In this document: in pieces, positions 45,960 through 56,400 of the stretch | Position numbering within the stretch: position 1 is the stretch's first letter | How the letters are laid out: each line of letters opens with the position of its first letter | Assembly: GCA_947561395.2 (NCBI GenBank) | Contig: OX387195.1 | Location: 27,295,126-27,359,125, forward strand | Reading direction: 5' to 3' | Origin: Buxus sempervirens | Lineage: Eukaryota; Streptophyta; Magnoliopsida; Buxales; Buxaceae | DNA length: 64,000 bases | The notes under the pieces: model-generated | Database searches by the model: none | The model's input: only the letters and a program-made list of their open reading frames with translations | Told to the model about the DNA's origin: nothing | Translations under genes and position numbers: made by a program

Positions 45960-46620
45960 ACTAAACCAGTGAAGAGACAGAACTGGCCAATGGTCTGGTG
46001 GAGGAACATCTCAACTCCACTCACCATAATGGCTCCTGCAGCTTCGGCTTCTTTTGGAAGTACAGTTTTTCTAGGCGTGTAACTGAATCAAATACAAGAT
46101 GGTAGAGCACCAAGGTTTCCTAAACAAGCAAATAAAACAAGTTATAATATTTGAACCCCAATTCAACAGGTTCTGGTGTTGCGATGAAGAAGAAAGGGAA
46201 GAAAACCTCAGCAACAGGAATTCTATCTTTATTTGGATGCATTCCTACAGGCGTGGCATTTGTAAGGATTGCTCCTTTCTCCGGCCAGAAGTCAATGATA
46301 TCCTTGTAAGGAAGGGCTTTGCCTGAAACTGAGCGGACAAGAGATTTTGCTCTCTTCCCATAAAAAATACTGATGTTCGGAAAAAATTGAATAAAGATTT
46401 ATCATCATACAGAAAAGGGAAAATAAAACAATTGTAGTATCTTTTAAAACGGAAGAGTTTCAGGTTTTTATACCATAATCTACCTCAAAAACGACAATCC
46501 GTGCTCTTCTACCTTTTGCACCAAATGCCAGTGCTCTTCCGGCACCCACAAGAAACAAATAATTTCCCAGCAAGTGGAGAAGGTGGGGGTGCTTCCTTAT
46601 TTACTCTGATGGGTTCATCT
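45960..46620 (-). pseudogene. Shikimate dehydrogenase-domain pseudogene (diverged paralogue of DHQ-SDH)
   Basis: Three successive SDH exons are recognisable on the minus strand. Exon a (46484-46618) has PLAGKLF, then a frameshift and a shortened nucleotide loop VGAGRALAFGAK, ending ARIVVFE. Exon b (46207 to about 46360) is an intact frame, KRAKSLVRSVSGKALPYKD...ILTNATPVGMHPNK...IPVAE, equivalent to exon 9 of the intact gene. Exon c (about 45965-46119) has LVLYHLVFDSV, a frameshift, then EAEAAGAIMVSGVEM. The introns are only about 90-125 bp, against 0.9-1.7 kb in the intact gene. The dehydratase half is absent. The sequence differs much from the 21.8-32.2 kb gene, so the duplication is old or involves another subfamily. 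The broken GAGGAG loop and frameshifts make it non-functional. Confidence 0.8.
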
Positions 46621-47330
46621 TAATCTCTCACACACCCTTTTTTGGTTTTTCCTTTTACCCCGTCGTTCTCGGTTTTTTACTTTATTTCTCGATAAATACT
46701 ATTTAATGTGTTACTTTAGCAGGTCTAGTTGTCTTCTTAGTTTTTCGTGTCGTCGGAACATTACATTATTTGCAGTCGAGTGATATTGGGACTTACATTT
46801 GCAATGTTTAGCCTATCAATGCCCCGATGGGCATGCTGTGTTATTCTAAGCTGAAAATATTTTTGCCAGTGAGATATTCTCGTCTTCTCCCAGGATCAAG
46901 TTCGGATTCCTTTCTTTATGATTTCTGTTTCTCTAGTGATATTCTTTATATAACGAGTGGGAACATTAATGTAGATTGAAAACGAAGTTTATTTTAAAGT
47001 CAAGCATTTTATTCTTGGGCTTCGTATGTGTTCATTTACTTGATTTTTATTTATTTATTTATTTATGTAGAAACGCATCTGTTCACATCTAATCCCTAGA
47101 AGGCATATATTTATAAAATAATTTCATATAAGCTATCATGTAAGACCATCCAACAAAGTTACAAAGGTATTCAAATCTACCGAACATAGACCCATAAATA
47201 CCATTCCATGATTAATTAATTTTCTACAAGAGGAACATTGTCTCACTGTGCTTATTTATTTTCTTTCAGTCATCAAAATGATACCGTTGCTATTGAAGGG
47301 GAAATAGTCACCAACTTCTGCAACTCTCTT
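46621..47330. other. Spacer right of the SDH pseudogene
   Basis: No gene or element end recognised. I searched it for a DHQ-SDH exon 7 equivalent (VGAVN / YNTD) and found none. Confidence 0.4.
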
Positions 47331-47409
47331 TACCTTTGCGAATAGTTACTCTTAAATCCATATTGAAAGCATCCATGCAGCTGAACATTTATTTTTTAAT
47401 CTACATTTA

Positions 47410-47670
47410 TGTTTTGCCCCCTCTAAAATTTCTGGTTTGCCCCTCCAAACCCATTGAAATTTTTATAAAATTTCTGGTTTGCGCCCCCCCCCCCCCCCCC
47501 CCCCCCCCCAATGAAAATTTTATATTTTATGATAACCTCCTCTAAAATTTCTGGTTTGACCCCCCCAACTCATTGAAATTTCTATATTTCATGAGAAGTG
47601 TTAATTGAAAATTTTGTTTTGCCCCCCAAGATTTGGAGTCTTGATTCCGCCACTGCAAGAGGATGTTTAC
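47410..47670. repeat. CCCC-TCTAAAATTTCTGGTTTG repeat block with C26 run
   Basis: Three direct repeats of a unit with CTAAAATTTCTGGTTTG(C/A) and CATTGAAATTT lie at about 47425, 47468 and 47542, with a C26 run at 47484-47509. The block ends TTCCGCCACTG near 47655, like the CAGTGGCGGA end of a common class of plant hAT elements. The other end was not found. Confidence 0.6.
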
Positions 47671-47854
47671 AGCACATTTTGGCTGTGTTTGTTTCACCGG
47701 AAAATTGGAGAAAAAAAATATTTTCCAGAATTTAAGGTTATCCGTTTGTTTGTTTTAGTGGAAAATAAAATATGAAAGAAAAATATTTTCCAGCACCGTT
47801 AAAAATCCGAGGAAAATAACTTCCGCCATTTTTTCCGGAAAAAAGTCGAGAAAC

Positions 47855-48140
47855 AGCGCCAAACCTATCGATCCTTACTTCGCATACAAGGCCGAAGTAT
47901 GTTTCTCTCGATTTCGTTCTCTTTCAGCCTGCATTTTGGATCCGATCTCAAATCTTCACTACAACATGTTGTTCGCACAGATCGACGCCGTTTTCACCGC
48001 TTTGGCCTTGCTGAGATACAAGAAATTGCTATGGATATCTGAGATTGGTTGGCCATCAAAAAGGGGGCGAAGAACGAAACTGAAGCAACGCCGGAGAATG
48101 CAAAAGATATAAAAATGGCAAAGTTGCTATTAGCATGTCT
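47855..48140 (+). pseudogene. GH17 glucan endo-1,3-beta-glucosidase fragment
   Basis: The plus strand reads AKPIDPYFAYKAE, shifts frame to YVSLDFVLFQPA, and shifts again to DPISNLHYNMLFAQIDAV followed by WISEIGWPSK and EATPENAK. These are consecutive conserved blocks of plant GH17 beta-1,3-glucanases; the second catalytic Glu is in (S/T)E-GWPSK. Two frameshifts and the missing N-terminal two thirds show that it is a fragment. No intron interrupts it. It sits in a repeat-rich stretch and was probably moved there by a transposon. Confidence 0.82.
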
Positions 48141-48214
48141 TGTTCGGTGACGGAATAAGAAACACACGTCCAGAAAGGACACCCTCGCGCAGAAGGTTTC
48201 ATTGATTCTCATTA

Positions 48215-48245
<31 letters not shown>

Positions 48246-48792
48246 TTAAAAGAAAAATTTACACATGCCGTAGTAGTGTGTTACTGACCCTACTGCATTA
48301 TCTACAAAAATGCTACCGTCTATCTATAGGATATGGACGTGAAGCATCCCTGGGACTACCAATCCCCCACAAAGTTAACGCATCAACAACTATGAAAGCT
48401 GCTGTTGGCCTTGTGCAGTGGTTCAATGGCACTGTTATTGTTAACATTGTCATCATTGTTGGAAATTTGGAATTCTAGTGCCAAGAAATTTTGTCCAAGA
48501 GACCATCGAAGCTAGCACGGAAAGCTATCCTCAATGTCTGGAATCTTAATGGGATTATCGCAAGATCGAGTTCTCATGAAAAGTTTTTTTCTGTCGGATT
48601 ACCTCGAAGAGTGTATGGGTAGATGTTCGTAAATTTGATAAAGTTTCATTCTATGTTCGATATATTTAAAATTTAAAGGACAAAAAGTATATCTTAAAAT
48701 TTCACTTTTTCCTCAACTTCTTACACTTTCATTTCAGTCTCCACTTTTTTTCATTTTTCTCTTTATATTACATCCAAACACTTGGAAAAAAC
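48141..48792. other. Spacer with GA microsatellite
   Basis: It contains a GA run (48220-48245). The 66-codon plus frame at 48278-48478 has no recognisable domain. Otherwise AT-rich. Confidence 0.4.
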
Positions 48793-49451
48793 AAAAAAGG
48801 AAAATTTTTTCTAGTCAAGGTATGTTTGTTTGTCCTCCGTATCTCGAAGTGATTTGAGGAAACTGAAAGCTACTTATGAAGATCATGGCCAAAAATGGGA
48901 ACCGGGGAAAAGCAACCTTGTCTATAATCTTCAGCAAGCAAAGAAACTAAAGGCTATATATTGTGATGATTATAAAAAATGAGAGTTAGAAAAAAGTGAT
49001 CTTTATCTGAGTTTGAAGAGGCCAAGGGGCTGAAGGACTGTTATGATGACAATCTGCAAATCCGGGTGCTTGAAGGGGAAATGAGCAGTGAATGATCATG
49101 GCCAAATCCGGGTGCTTGAAGGGGAAATGAGTAGTGAATGATCATGGCCAAAAAAGGAAAATTCTTTCTGATCAAGGTATGTTTATTTGTCCTCCGTATC
49201 TCGAAGTGATTTGAGGAAACTGAAAGCTACTTATGAAGATCATGGCCAAAAATGGGAACCGGGGAAAAGCAACCTTGTCTATAATCTTCAGCAAGCAAAG
49301 AAACTAAAGGCTATATATTGTGATGATCATAAAAAATGAGAGTTAGAAAAAAGTGATCTTTATCTGAGTTTGAAGAGGCCAAGGGGCTGAAGGACTTTTA
49401 TGATGACAATCTGCAAATCCGGGTCCTTGAAGGGGAAATGAGCAGTGAATG
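48793..49451 (+). repeat. Near-identical tandem duplication, period about 357 bp, with coding-like content
   Basis: Copy 1 (48793-49149) and copy 2 (49150-49451) are almost identical. They share GAGGAAACTGAAAGCTACTT, GCAACCTTGTCTATAATC and CAAATCCGGGT.CTTGAAGG. Copy 1 has an extra short tandem repeat at about 49088-49142. Apart from stops, the frame reads as a charged, helical protein segment (LRKLKATYEDHGQKWEPGK, NLQQAKKLKAIYCDD, LKDCYDDNLQIRVLEGE). After copy 2 it continues with WIRNKCIPLEDYVPW. I do not recognise the family. It looks like a decayed gene piece duplicated recently. Confidence 0.8.
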
Positions 49452-50232
49452 ACATCATGAGCAATGGATTAGGAACAAGTGCATACCGCTAGAAGATTAT
49501 GTACCCTGGACATGTTTATAGAAGCAATTTCTTGATAAAGATCAGCAGTGGAACATTACTTGGTGATTGGAGCAATGGAGTTTTTTTGGTAGAGTTTGAG
49601 TCCATGTAAAAGATGATTGAGAAGAGGCCATGCTGAGGAAAGAGAAAATAATTTCTTGATAAACATCAGGAGTCCAACATTACTTGGCGATTTGGAGCAA
49701 TGAAGTTTTATCATAGAATTTGAGTCCAAGTAAAAGAGGATTGAGAAGCTTGGACGTTTTGGCTTCTACTTTACTGATCAGATGTGGTTATTCATTCTAT
49801 CAAATGGATGATTTAGATTGGTTTGATCATTTGTCTACGTGGCTAAAAGCTTTTGTGATGTAACATCTGCGCGTGATTGGCTCAGTGTATTTTTTTTTTA
49901 AATAATAAGTTTCTTTTTTATTTTTTGAGCTTTTTGCATCCATATCTTTATATTATACTATATTTGCATCTATATCTTTTTGTTTTGAATATTTATATAT
50001 ATATACCCCTACATTTTGCATAATCATTGCAGCATACTCCTACATTAAAGTTGTCAACTTTTATTTTTATTAAATGATTAAAATAAAATTCTATAAAAAA
50101 ATTTTATATTTTCCTCATATATTATATTATTATTTTTATTGCATACATACTTTAAGTCATGGATATTAATTTTGCCCAATTGATAATTAGTCATTGCAAT
50201 TCAGTCTAGTCATACATTCATTTTGGATGACT
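49452..50232. other. Continuation of decayed coding-like DNA, then AT-rich spacer
   Basis: 49452-49750 contains a second, looser duplication (TTTCTTGATAAA.ATCAG...AACATTACTTGG at about 49527 and 49649). The rest is AT-rich without features. Confidence 0.45.
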
Positions 50233-50390
50233 TCCTGTGGTGGCTCTATTTGCAACTAAGTGAGCCTCCACAGAATGCAAACACGTATCCTGTGACTAAA
50301 AACTGTTAATTGCGTGTTTACCTCCACAGGACACGTGTTTGCATCTTGTGGAGGCTTTAGTTAAGGGCTACAGATAGAGCCACCATAGGA
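50233..50390. mobile_element. Foldback MITE with TCCTGTGGTGGCTCTA ends
   Basis: A 158-bp element whose left end TCCTGTGGTGGCTCTATTTG is the imperfect reverse complement of its right end (ATAGAGCCACCATAGGA). Inner arms CCTCCACA.(A/G)ATGCAAACACGT also pair. It is flanked by ACT on both sides (50230-50232 and 50391-50393), a possible 3-bp target duplication. It has no coding capacity. Confidence 0.7.
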
Positions 50391-50813
50391 ACTGAATTGG
50401 TTGGCTATTTAATATTTTTTAATCTTATAAAAGATTACTTTAATTATTTAATAAAAATAAATAACAGAAGTTAATAGAATTTAACGTTAGGGATATTGCT
50501 GTATCAGCTATACTAAATAGAGGTGTATAATACAAATAAAAAAAATGAGAATATATATGAAAATATATCATAATTTACGGGTGTACATGAAAAATTGCCT
50601 TTTTTTAAAATAAAAAAAAAATCAAGGGACAAATCAGAATATGTTGTGAGTACAACGGCTATAAACGATTTAAATCCCCTTCGTCCCTGCGCATTCTAGC
50701 CGCCAATCTTTCTAGACTTCCCCCACAGTAAAGCGAAATTTTGTCTTTTAATCATTTCTGAAACAATTGGTTTATTTTTGCACGAGAAAGATCGTCGGGA
50801 CTAATCTTCACCA

Positions 50814-50999
50814 ATGGCCATCTCAAACCCGCTAGAAGACCTCGACCACAACTTTAAACCTCCACACGATTCAGATTCCAATCTGTCCATTCGAAGGAGA
50901 ACGAAGGCTGGGATTGAGGCTCATCATTTCCATTGCTCCATGCTCCGTTTGTGCGCTCTTTTTATTTACCGGCCGGAACCTTTTTCTTTTTCATTTACC
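50814..50999 (+). CDS. Short ORF of unknown function interrupted by the MULE-like element
   Basis: The ATG has a good context (ACCAATGGCC) and opens MAISNPLEDLDHNFKPPHDS..., with an RRRTKAGIEAHHF segment. The frame runs into the MULE-like terminal repeat at about 51000 and stops at 51047. The GC content and context look gene-like, and the element may have landed in it. I do not recognise the protein. It may be a broken first exon. Confidence 0.3.
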
Positions 51000-51984
51000 C
51001 TGTGTTTGGAGGTTTGGATTTGGAGGGAAAAGAAAAGAAATGGGTAGGTAAATCACTTTCCTTTGTTTGGTTGGACCGGAGAAAATTTCCTTAAAAATTT
51101 TCTTTCCGAGGCAAACAATTTTCTTCCCAAAAACGTAGGGATTTGGAGAGAAACGAATTCGAGAGACTCCAATCACTCTCGCGACAGCTTCCTTCTTGAC
51201 TCTTCCTCCTCTTGAACTGGAACATTAACAGTGACTTCTTGTAGGGTTTGTGTCCGCGAATACTTCTCAACGTCAAGACCATTTCCCTTATCTGGAACTC
51301 ACAAGTTCTCCTTTCCATCAGCCCTTGACTCGACTACTGAATCTTCTGTATCTTTCTCTGGCTTGCTTTCCTTCGACGAAGACGCCACAGTTTTCTTCGG
51401 CACTTCCACCTTTTTCACTTCTTTCGTCGTATCAGAACCCCTGCCTCCGCCTCCTTTAGAAGCTTTTTCTTTCTCTCTACTTCGTCTGTGTCCCTTATCT
51501 CCTGAACCCTGGCCAGGATCTCCCTCTTGGCAGCTGCCTCGTCCTTGAAGAAATCGGATTCCTGGTGAATAAATTCAAACACAGCCTTTAGAAACGCTCC
51601 AGGGTTTTGAGTAAATTCAAACACAACCCATCAACACTATCTTTGGAGATGAACCTTAGCGGTAGTTCTGCCGAATGATGTTCCCCAATGTAGTAAACTT
51701 CAATTTTGCTTTGGGAGATGTCAACGGATCCAACGAGAATTGGCCAAGGCAAGAATTTTGGGTTCATAGAAGACCACCATTGACGGTTTGGGATACTTGC
51801 TTGGTTTCTTTTTTATTTTTAACCAAACGAAAGAAGGTGAGATCTTAAAAATTTTCGTTTTGGTTTTCTCCAGCAAACCAAACAACAGAAAAGGCACTTT
51901 TTTCATTTCATTTCTTTTCTCTTCTTTTCTTTTCTTTTCAGGGTTTCTTTTCTTTTCTCTCCAAATCCAAGATTCCAAACACAG
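51000..51984. mobile_element. Pack-MULE-like element carrying a NudC/BOBBER-type gene fragment
   Basis: The left end CTGTGTTTGGAGGTTTGG... and the reverse complement of the right end CTGTGTTTGGAATCTTGG... continue alike through GATTTGGAG.GAAAAGAAAAGAAA, then TTGTTTGGTT and GGAGAAAA, giving inverted repeats of roughly 100-150 bp. Between them (51190-51630) lies a fragment of a host gene (listed separately). Long TIRs around a host cDNA-like or genomic fragment define a Pack-MULE. A 9-bp target duplication was not found, so exact ends are uncertain. Confidence 0.7.
51190..51624 (-). pseudogene. NudC-domain (BOBBER-like) protein fragment inside the MULE-like element
   Basis: On the minus strand, PGAFLKAVFEFIHQESDFF with a Lys/Glu-rich tail resembles the N-terminal domain of NudC proteins such as BOBBER1. 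After a frameshift near 51465 the reading continues with a KKVEVPKKTVA linker. A stop follows at 51299-51301, then VPDKGNGLDVEKYSRTQTLQ and EVTVNVPV, which is the start of the NudC CS (p23-like) domain, usually NGLD-E-YSW-Q-LQEVTV. The Trp of YSW is Arg here. The remainder of the CS domain is missing. A small internal duplication repeats FEF(T/I) at 51560-51625. Such proteins act as co-chaperones; this copy is dead as a protein but could be transcribed. Confidence 0.75.
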
Positions 51985-52311
51985 CCTTAAAGAGGTTGAT
52001 TTTTAGTTTAGAATTCTCAACGCCAACATCTTTGTTTTAATTTGCTTTCATTATTTCTTTTACCTTCTGATAATTAAAGCTCTTTTGTGTTGTGGCGCAC
52101 CAGACGAGGTTTCCATTGGCGCTTGGCGACTTTGTAAAACGGTTTTAAGGGCCAAGAACCTAAAAAGAGAAATCCACCGACAAAAAATATTTATATATTT
52201 TTTATTACTATTATTCATAGATTTTAAAATATTTTCCTAAACCAAATGTGCACTAATTGATAACATTAGATAGATTGTTTCATCTGTAGAAAAATTTCCG
52301 CAAAACCTTAA
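51985..52311. other. Spacer between MULE-like and Harbinger-like elements
   Basis: AT-rich, with nothing recognised. Confidence 0.4.
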
Positions 52312-52743
52312 GGCCCTGATTGGTTCAATGAATTGGAATTGGAATTAAGAATTATAATTCCAATTCCAATTCATCAAGAATTAGAATTGGGTAGAATTGA
52401 AATTACTGTGATTGGATGGCAAGATAATTGAAATTTGGAATTATAATTCCATGAAGAATTGATTTAAAATCCAATTCCACTAATTGAATGAACTTATGAA
52501 GAATTGATTTGTATCATTTCCATGTTAATAATAACACAAATGACTGATTATCATGACATATGAATTCCAATAATCCATTCTCTGCAACCAAAACCAAAAC
52601 AACACTACTAGGTTTTAATAATATTTTTGTCTTAATCAGGTCCTCCATGCAAGACCAGACGATTATGATCAACTTGATAGGTCAAAGCAAGTGGAAAAAG
52701 AAGAGAGAGAAATATAGGAGAGAGAGGAAACAAAAAAGATAGA

Positions 52744-52775
<32 letters not shown>

Positions 52776-53488
52776 AGATACGTACTAGTCTCTGCAACAC
52801 CAACGAAGAAGAAGAGAACGAGATTTGGTAGCTTCGCAACACCAGCAAGGAAGAGGAGAATGAGATTTGGTAGTTTCTTTATCAGTAGAGCTGACAAAGG
52901 GTCAGTTTGGGTCGGGTTCAAAGTCGGGTTAAACTAAATTAAGGTGGGTTGAAAAACCCCCTAACCCAAACCCAACCCGCCAACCCGTTTATTATTATTT
53001 TTTATTTTTCAAAAAATATGATTAAAATAGGATTGGGGGTTAATTGGATCGGGTTGTACCATGTTTGGGTCAGGTTGGGAGTTAATCGGGTTGGGACATG
53101 ACACTTTTGTCGATTTTTTTAAAAAATTGGGTTACTCGTTGGGTTGCCAGGTCATAATCGGGTTGACCCGATTACTTGCGGGTTGGAGAAACCCCAACCC
53201 AATTAATAAACGGATCAACCCAAACCCGTTTAACTCGTGTCGGGTTGGATCGCATTTTGCTAGCTCTATTTGTCAGGCATATATCGTGCTTCTAATTCTC
53301 TACCTCATATCCTCAATTATTCTCGATTTAGTAGGGAATTAGGGAACTTCAAAAATAGCCTTTAAGCTAATTCTGTGGAATTGGGCCTTAATTCCAATTC
53401 TAAATTCCAAATATTTAACCAATCAAAAGAATTGGAATTGGAAACTTACCCCAATTCCAACCCCTGATTCCGCGAATCAATCGGGCCC
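52312..53488. mobile_element. Harbinger-like (Tourist-type) non-autonomous element
   Basis: Ends are GGCCCTGATTGGTTC and, as reverse complement of the right end, GGGCCCGATTGATTC. It is flanked by TAA on both sides (52309-52311 and 53489-53491), the typical 3-bp target duplication of PIF/Harbinger elements. Subterminal GGAATTGGAATT-type repeats occur at both ends (52328-52480 and 53375-53465). The middle contains a GA microsatellite (52741-52775), an imperfect 40-bp duplication (CTCTGCAACACCAACGAAGAA... type) and a nested hAT. No transposase frame. Confidence 0.78.
52886..53268. mobile_element. hAT-like MITE nested in the Harbinger-like element
   Basis: Ends are TAGAGCTGACAAA and, reverse complement, TAGAGCTAGCAAA. 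The interior is rich in GGGTTG/CAACCC/CGGGTT motifs in both orientations. Flanking 8-mers TTTATCAG (52878-52885) and TTTGTCAG (53269-53276) agree at 7 of 8 positions. It is 383 bp and non-coding. It must be younger than the host element. Confidence 0.82.
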
Positions 53489-53491
53489 TAA

Positions 53492-56400
53492 GACTATGAT
53501 TGGCATCTGAAAATAAATCCTCTTTCACTGTCAATCCTGGACGTGATTTGGAAATTTGTGATGAGCCCAGGCCTTGCACGGATAGGTTGTGGGATCAAGT
53601 CCCACCAGGTTCGGTAGTAGCAGTTTGGCAAAAGACCCAGTCAAAAGTTCGCATACCAAACCGAAGTATGCCTACATAAATCCTCTTTCAAATACTAACG
53701 GTAACGGAAACATGAGAAGAATTTGACAAAAGCAGAAAAGAAACGATTGTGACCAACAAGAGATCAGATAGATACATAGTGATCTAATTCCAGAAACATT
53801 AGGCTCCAGTTAGGGAAAAGATCGCAACCAATTGAATCCATAAGCGCTCTGTTCATCCAGGCATCAGGGAAACAAAAACAAAGACAGTAAATGGATCAAC
53901 AATTACAGAGTGAACCTAAACTTGGCTCACAGCAACAGTCAAAAAGCATAGATATATCAATGCGATGTCAAGTGATTGATATCTCTCGAGTTTTATCTCC
54001 AAGAAGTTTTGCCACGTAATGCAACAATTAAGAGTGTGCTATAGTACTATATGCCTCGTTGGTAGAACATATACACAATAGAATATTTACAACTCCTTTA
54101 TGTATCACCAAATAGGTAAAAATGCATAACGTCAAGAGATGAAGACTACAGATCTCAGCCTGAGGATTACATATTTCATTTCCATATCTCCTATTGTTTT
54201 ACCTAAATATAAGTTAAGATGTGACATTGTCAACTCTAGACCAGCATTAAAGTACGATTTTATAGCGCAAAAGCGTAAACCACATTTTCAGAAAAAATAA
54301 ATAAACAAATACAGCTATTCTAAAAGGAGGGGAGTCAGAAACATAACACACATAAATCCAAAACCAAAAAAAAAAAACAATTAAACAAAAAAAAAGGAAT
54401 AAATAAATAAAGCCAAGACCAACACAAAATAGCTAGTACAATGTACAAACATAAACCTCTTGAGAAAGATGTTACAGCTGAAACTAAACAAACCTTCCAT
54501 GGCATCCAAATTTACACAGGTGAAATGAATTCTAAGTTATTATTGGAGCAATTCAATGTGTGGAATCTTGAAAATTTTTGCTAGCAAGAATTTGAAAAAT
54601 AGTGATATTTGTTTTGCAAGAACTTCACATTTACCAGCATATTCTCCCTTCACTTATTCACACTTTTTGAGTTTTGATCAACTTGACACAATCCTTTCCT
54701 ACTGTTGTTAATGCCAAGCCTTTTTCTTTTTCCCTTTTTTCTTCTCTTTTTAGATGAATAGTCACCTAGCTTACTAGCTATTCACCTCTTAATTCCTCCA
54801 TTCCCTACTCCCATTTTTCATTTTTCCTTTTTCCTTTTTTGCTTTACTAAGCACAAAACAAATACTTAAACAGGTAGGTTAGACTCGTGAGATGGACCAT
54901 AAACAGAACCATGGTGCAAAAAAGATTTCACACGTAGCAACAGACTTGGCAAACTCCACTATCAGATGTGCTTCCAAATGGCCCTCACTTGACACACCAA
55001 GCTTCAACATCTAAGCGTTAGCCACATGGCTAAAAAGTGCCTCCTTAACTCATGTTAAAAACATCTCAGTGCAGTTGCTTTTGAAAAAATGACACTGCAA
55101 TTACACTAGCCAAAATCCATTATGAATGCTCCAATGGGGCTTATATATTATCTGTGGCCTATTAAAAGGAGTCCCCTGTCAGGTGGACAGTCTGGATTTG
55201 CCATGTCATTAATACACATTTGTTAATTGGCTGGCAAAGTAACTGACAATAGCAAAATGTACATGTAAAAAACAATAAAATGCCTTATCGTGACTAGTTT
55301 GGATCCACAAGACAAAATCAACTGTACCATGCCCGTTTATAAAAAATCATATCCTTATCAGATTAAGTGTTACTAATCATTTCTGACCAACTCCATTCAG
55401 TTACATTTTGGTCCTTCAGATCCTTCAATATGCAGGCACTAATATTTCCCTCACAGAAAAGCCTCCCAATGCCTTCATTTATATGCAAAAACCATCTTAC
55501 ACATCTTATCTTATACATCTAATTTGTACCTTCCTCTCCTTATCTCTCATAGTCTTCCTATGTCTATCTCATCATACCCATGTCCTTAACACTCGTCCAA
55601 TGAATATTTTTGCCTATTTGTTACCTGAAATTATGCTCTATACCTGACAACAGGCCTAATAGCTACTCCATAAAATTTGCTTTTAGATTGAACTTGAGAA
55701 TGCCAATCAAAAAACAGTCAAAACGTTTCTATAACAGAAACTAGTAAGCATTTGATGCATGCTCGGTCAAAGGATAAATACAGAAAGCAAGAAAATGGTG
55801 ATTACTTGATGGTTATACCTAATTGATGGTTATGACCCATTAAAAAAAAAGCAAAAAAAATGAGCGGATGATTATATGTAACATTAGAAATGTTTTCTAC
55901 TTCCTATCAGAGATACTAAAACTGTAACACAGAGAATGAAAAAAAATCAATACATCTTAGATAGATCATCCTGCAGGAATTACTAGAGACATAACACAGA
56001 TGTACGTGAAGAACGGAGAATTTTGAACTGAAATGGTCAATTACAGCACACTGAGTGCAGTGAAGTGCTTCTGTTGTGTCAGAGACTGATAGACTAAGAT
56101 CATTGAACCATACACAGGGACTTTACTACCGACACTTGGTAAGCGTCAGTTGGATATTGCTGAGATTATCGAAGGATGGGTTGCAAAGGCATGAAATTGT
56201 CCTTTTCACTATATTCAATAGTGTAGCTTACAATTTTCACCCAAACACTTTGCAATGAATGATTATCCAAGGCAACAGATTCTGGAACCAGTGTAATGAT
56301 TAGAGATCAATTTAGTCATCATATTTTTAACCTCTTTAGATAAATGAAGTATCCATCCTTGGGTATGCTTACACAAGGAGTTAGACTGGTGGCTTCTAAT

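Noticed and set aside
53540..53680. SINE-like segment with a GGGATCAAGTCCC word resembling a B box
   Set aside because: No A box at the right distance, no tail and no target duplication.
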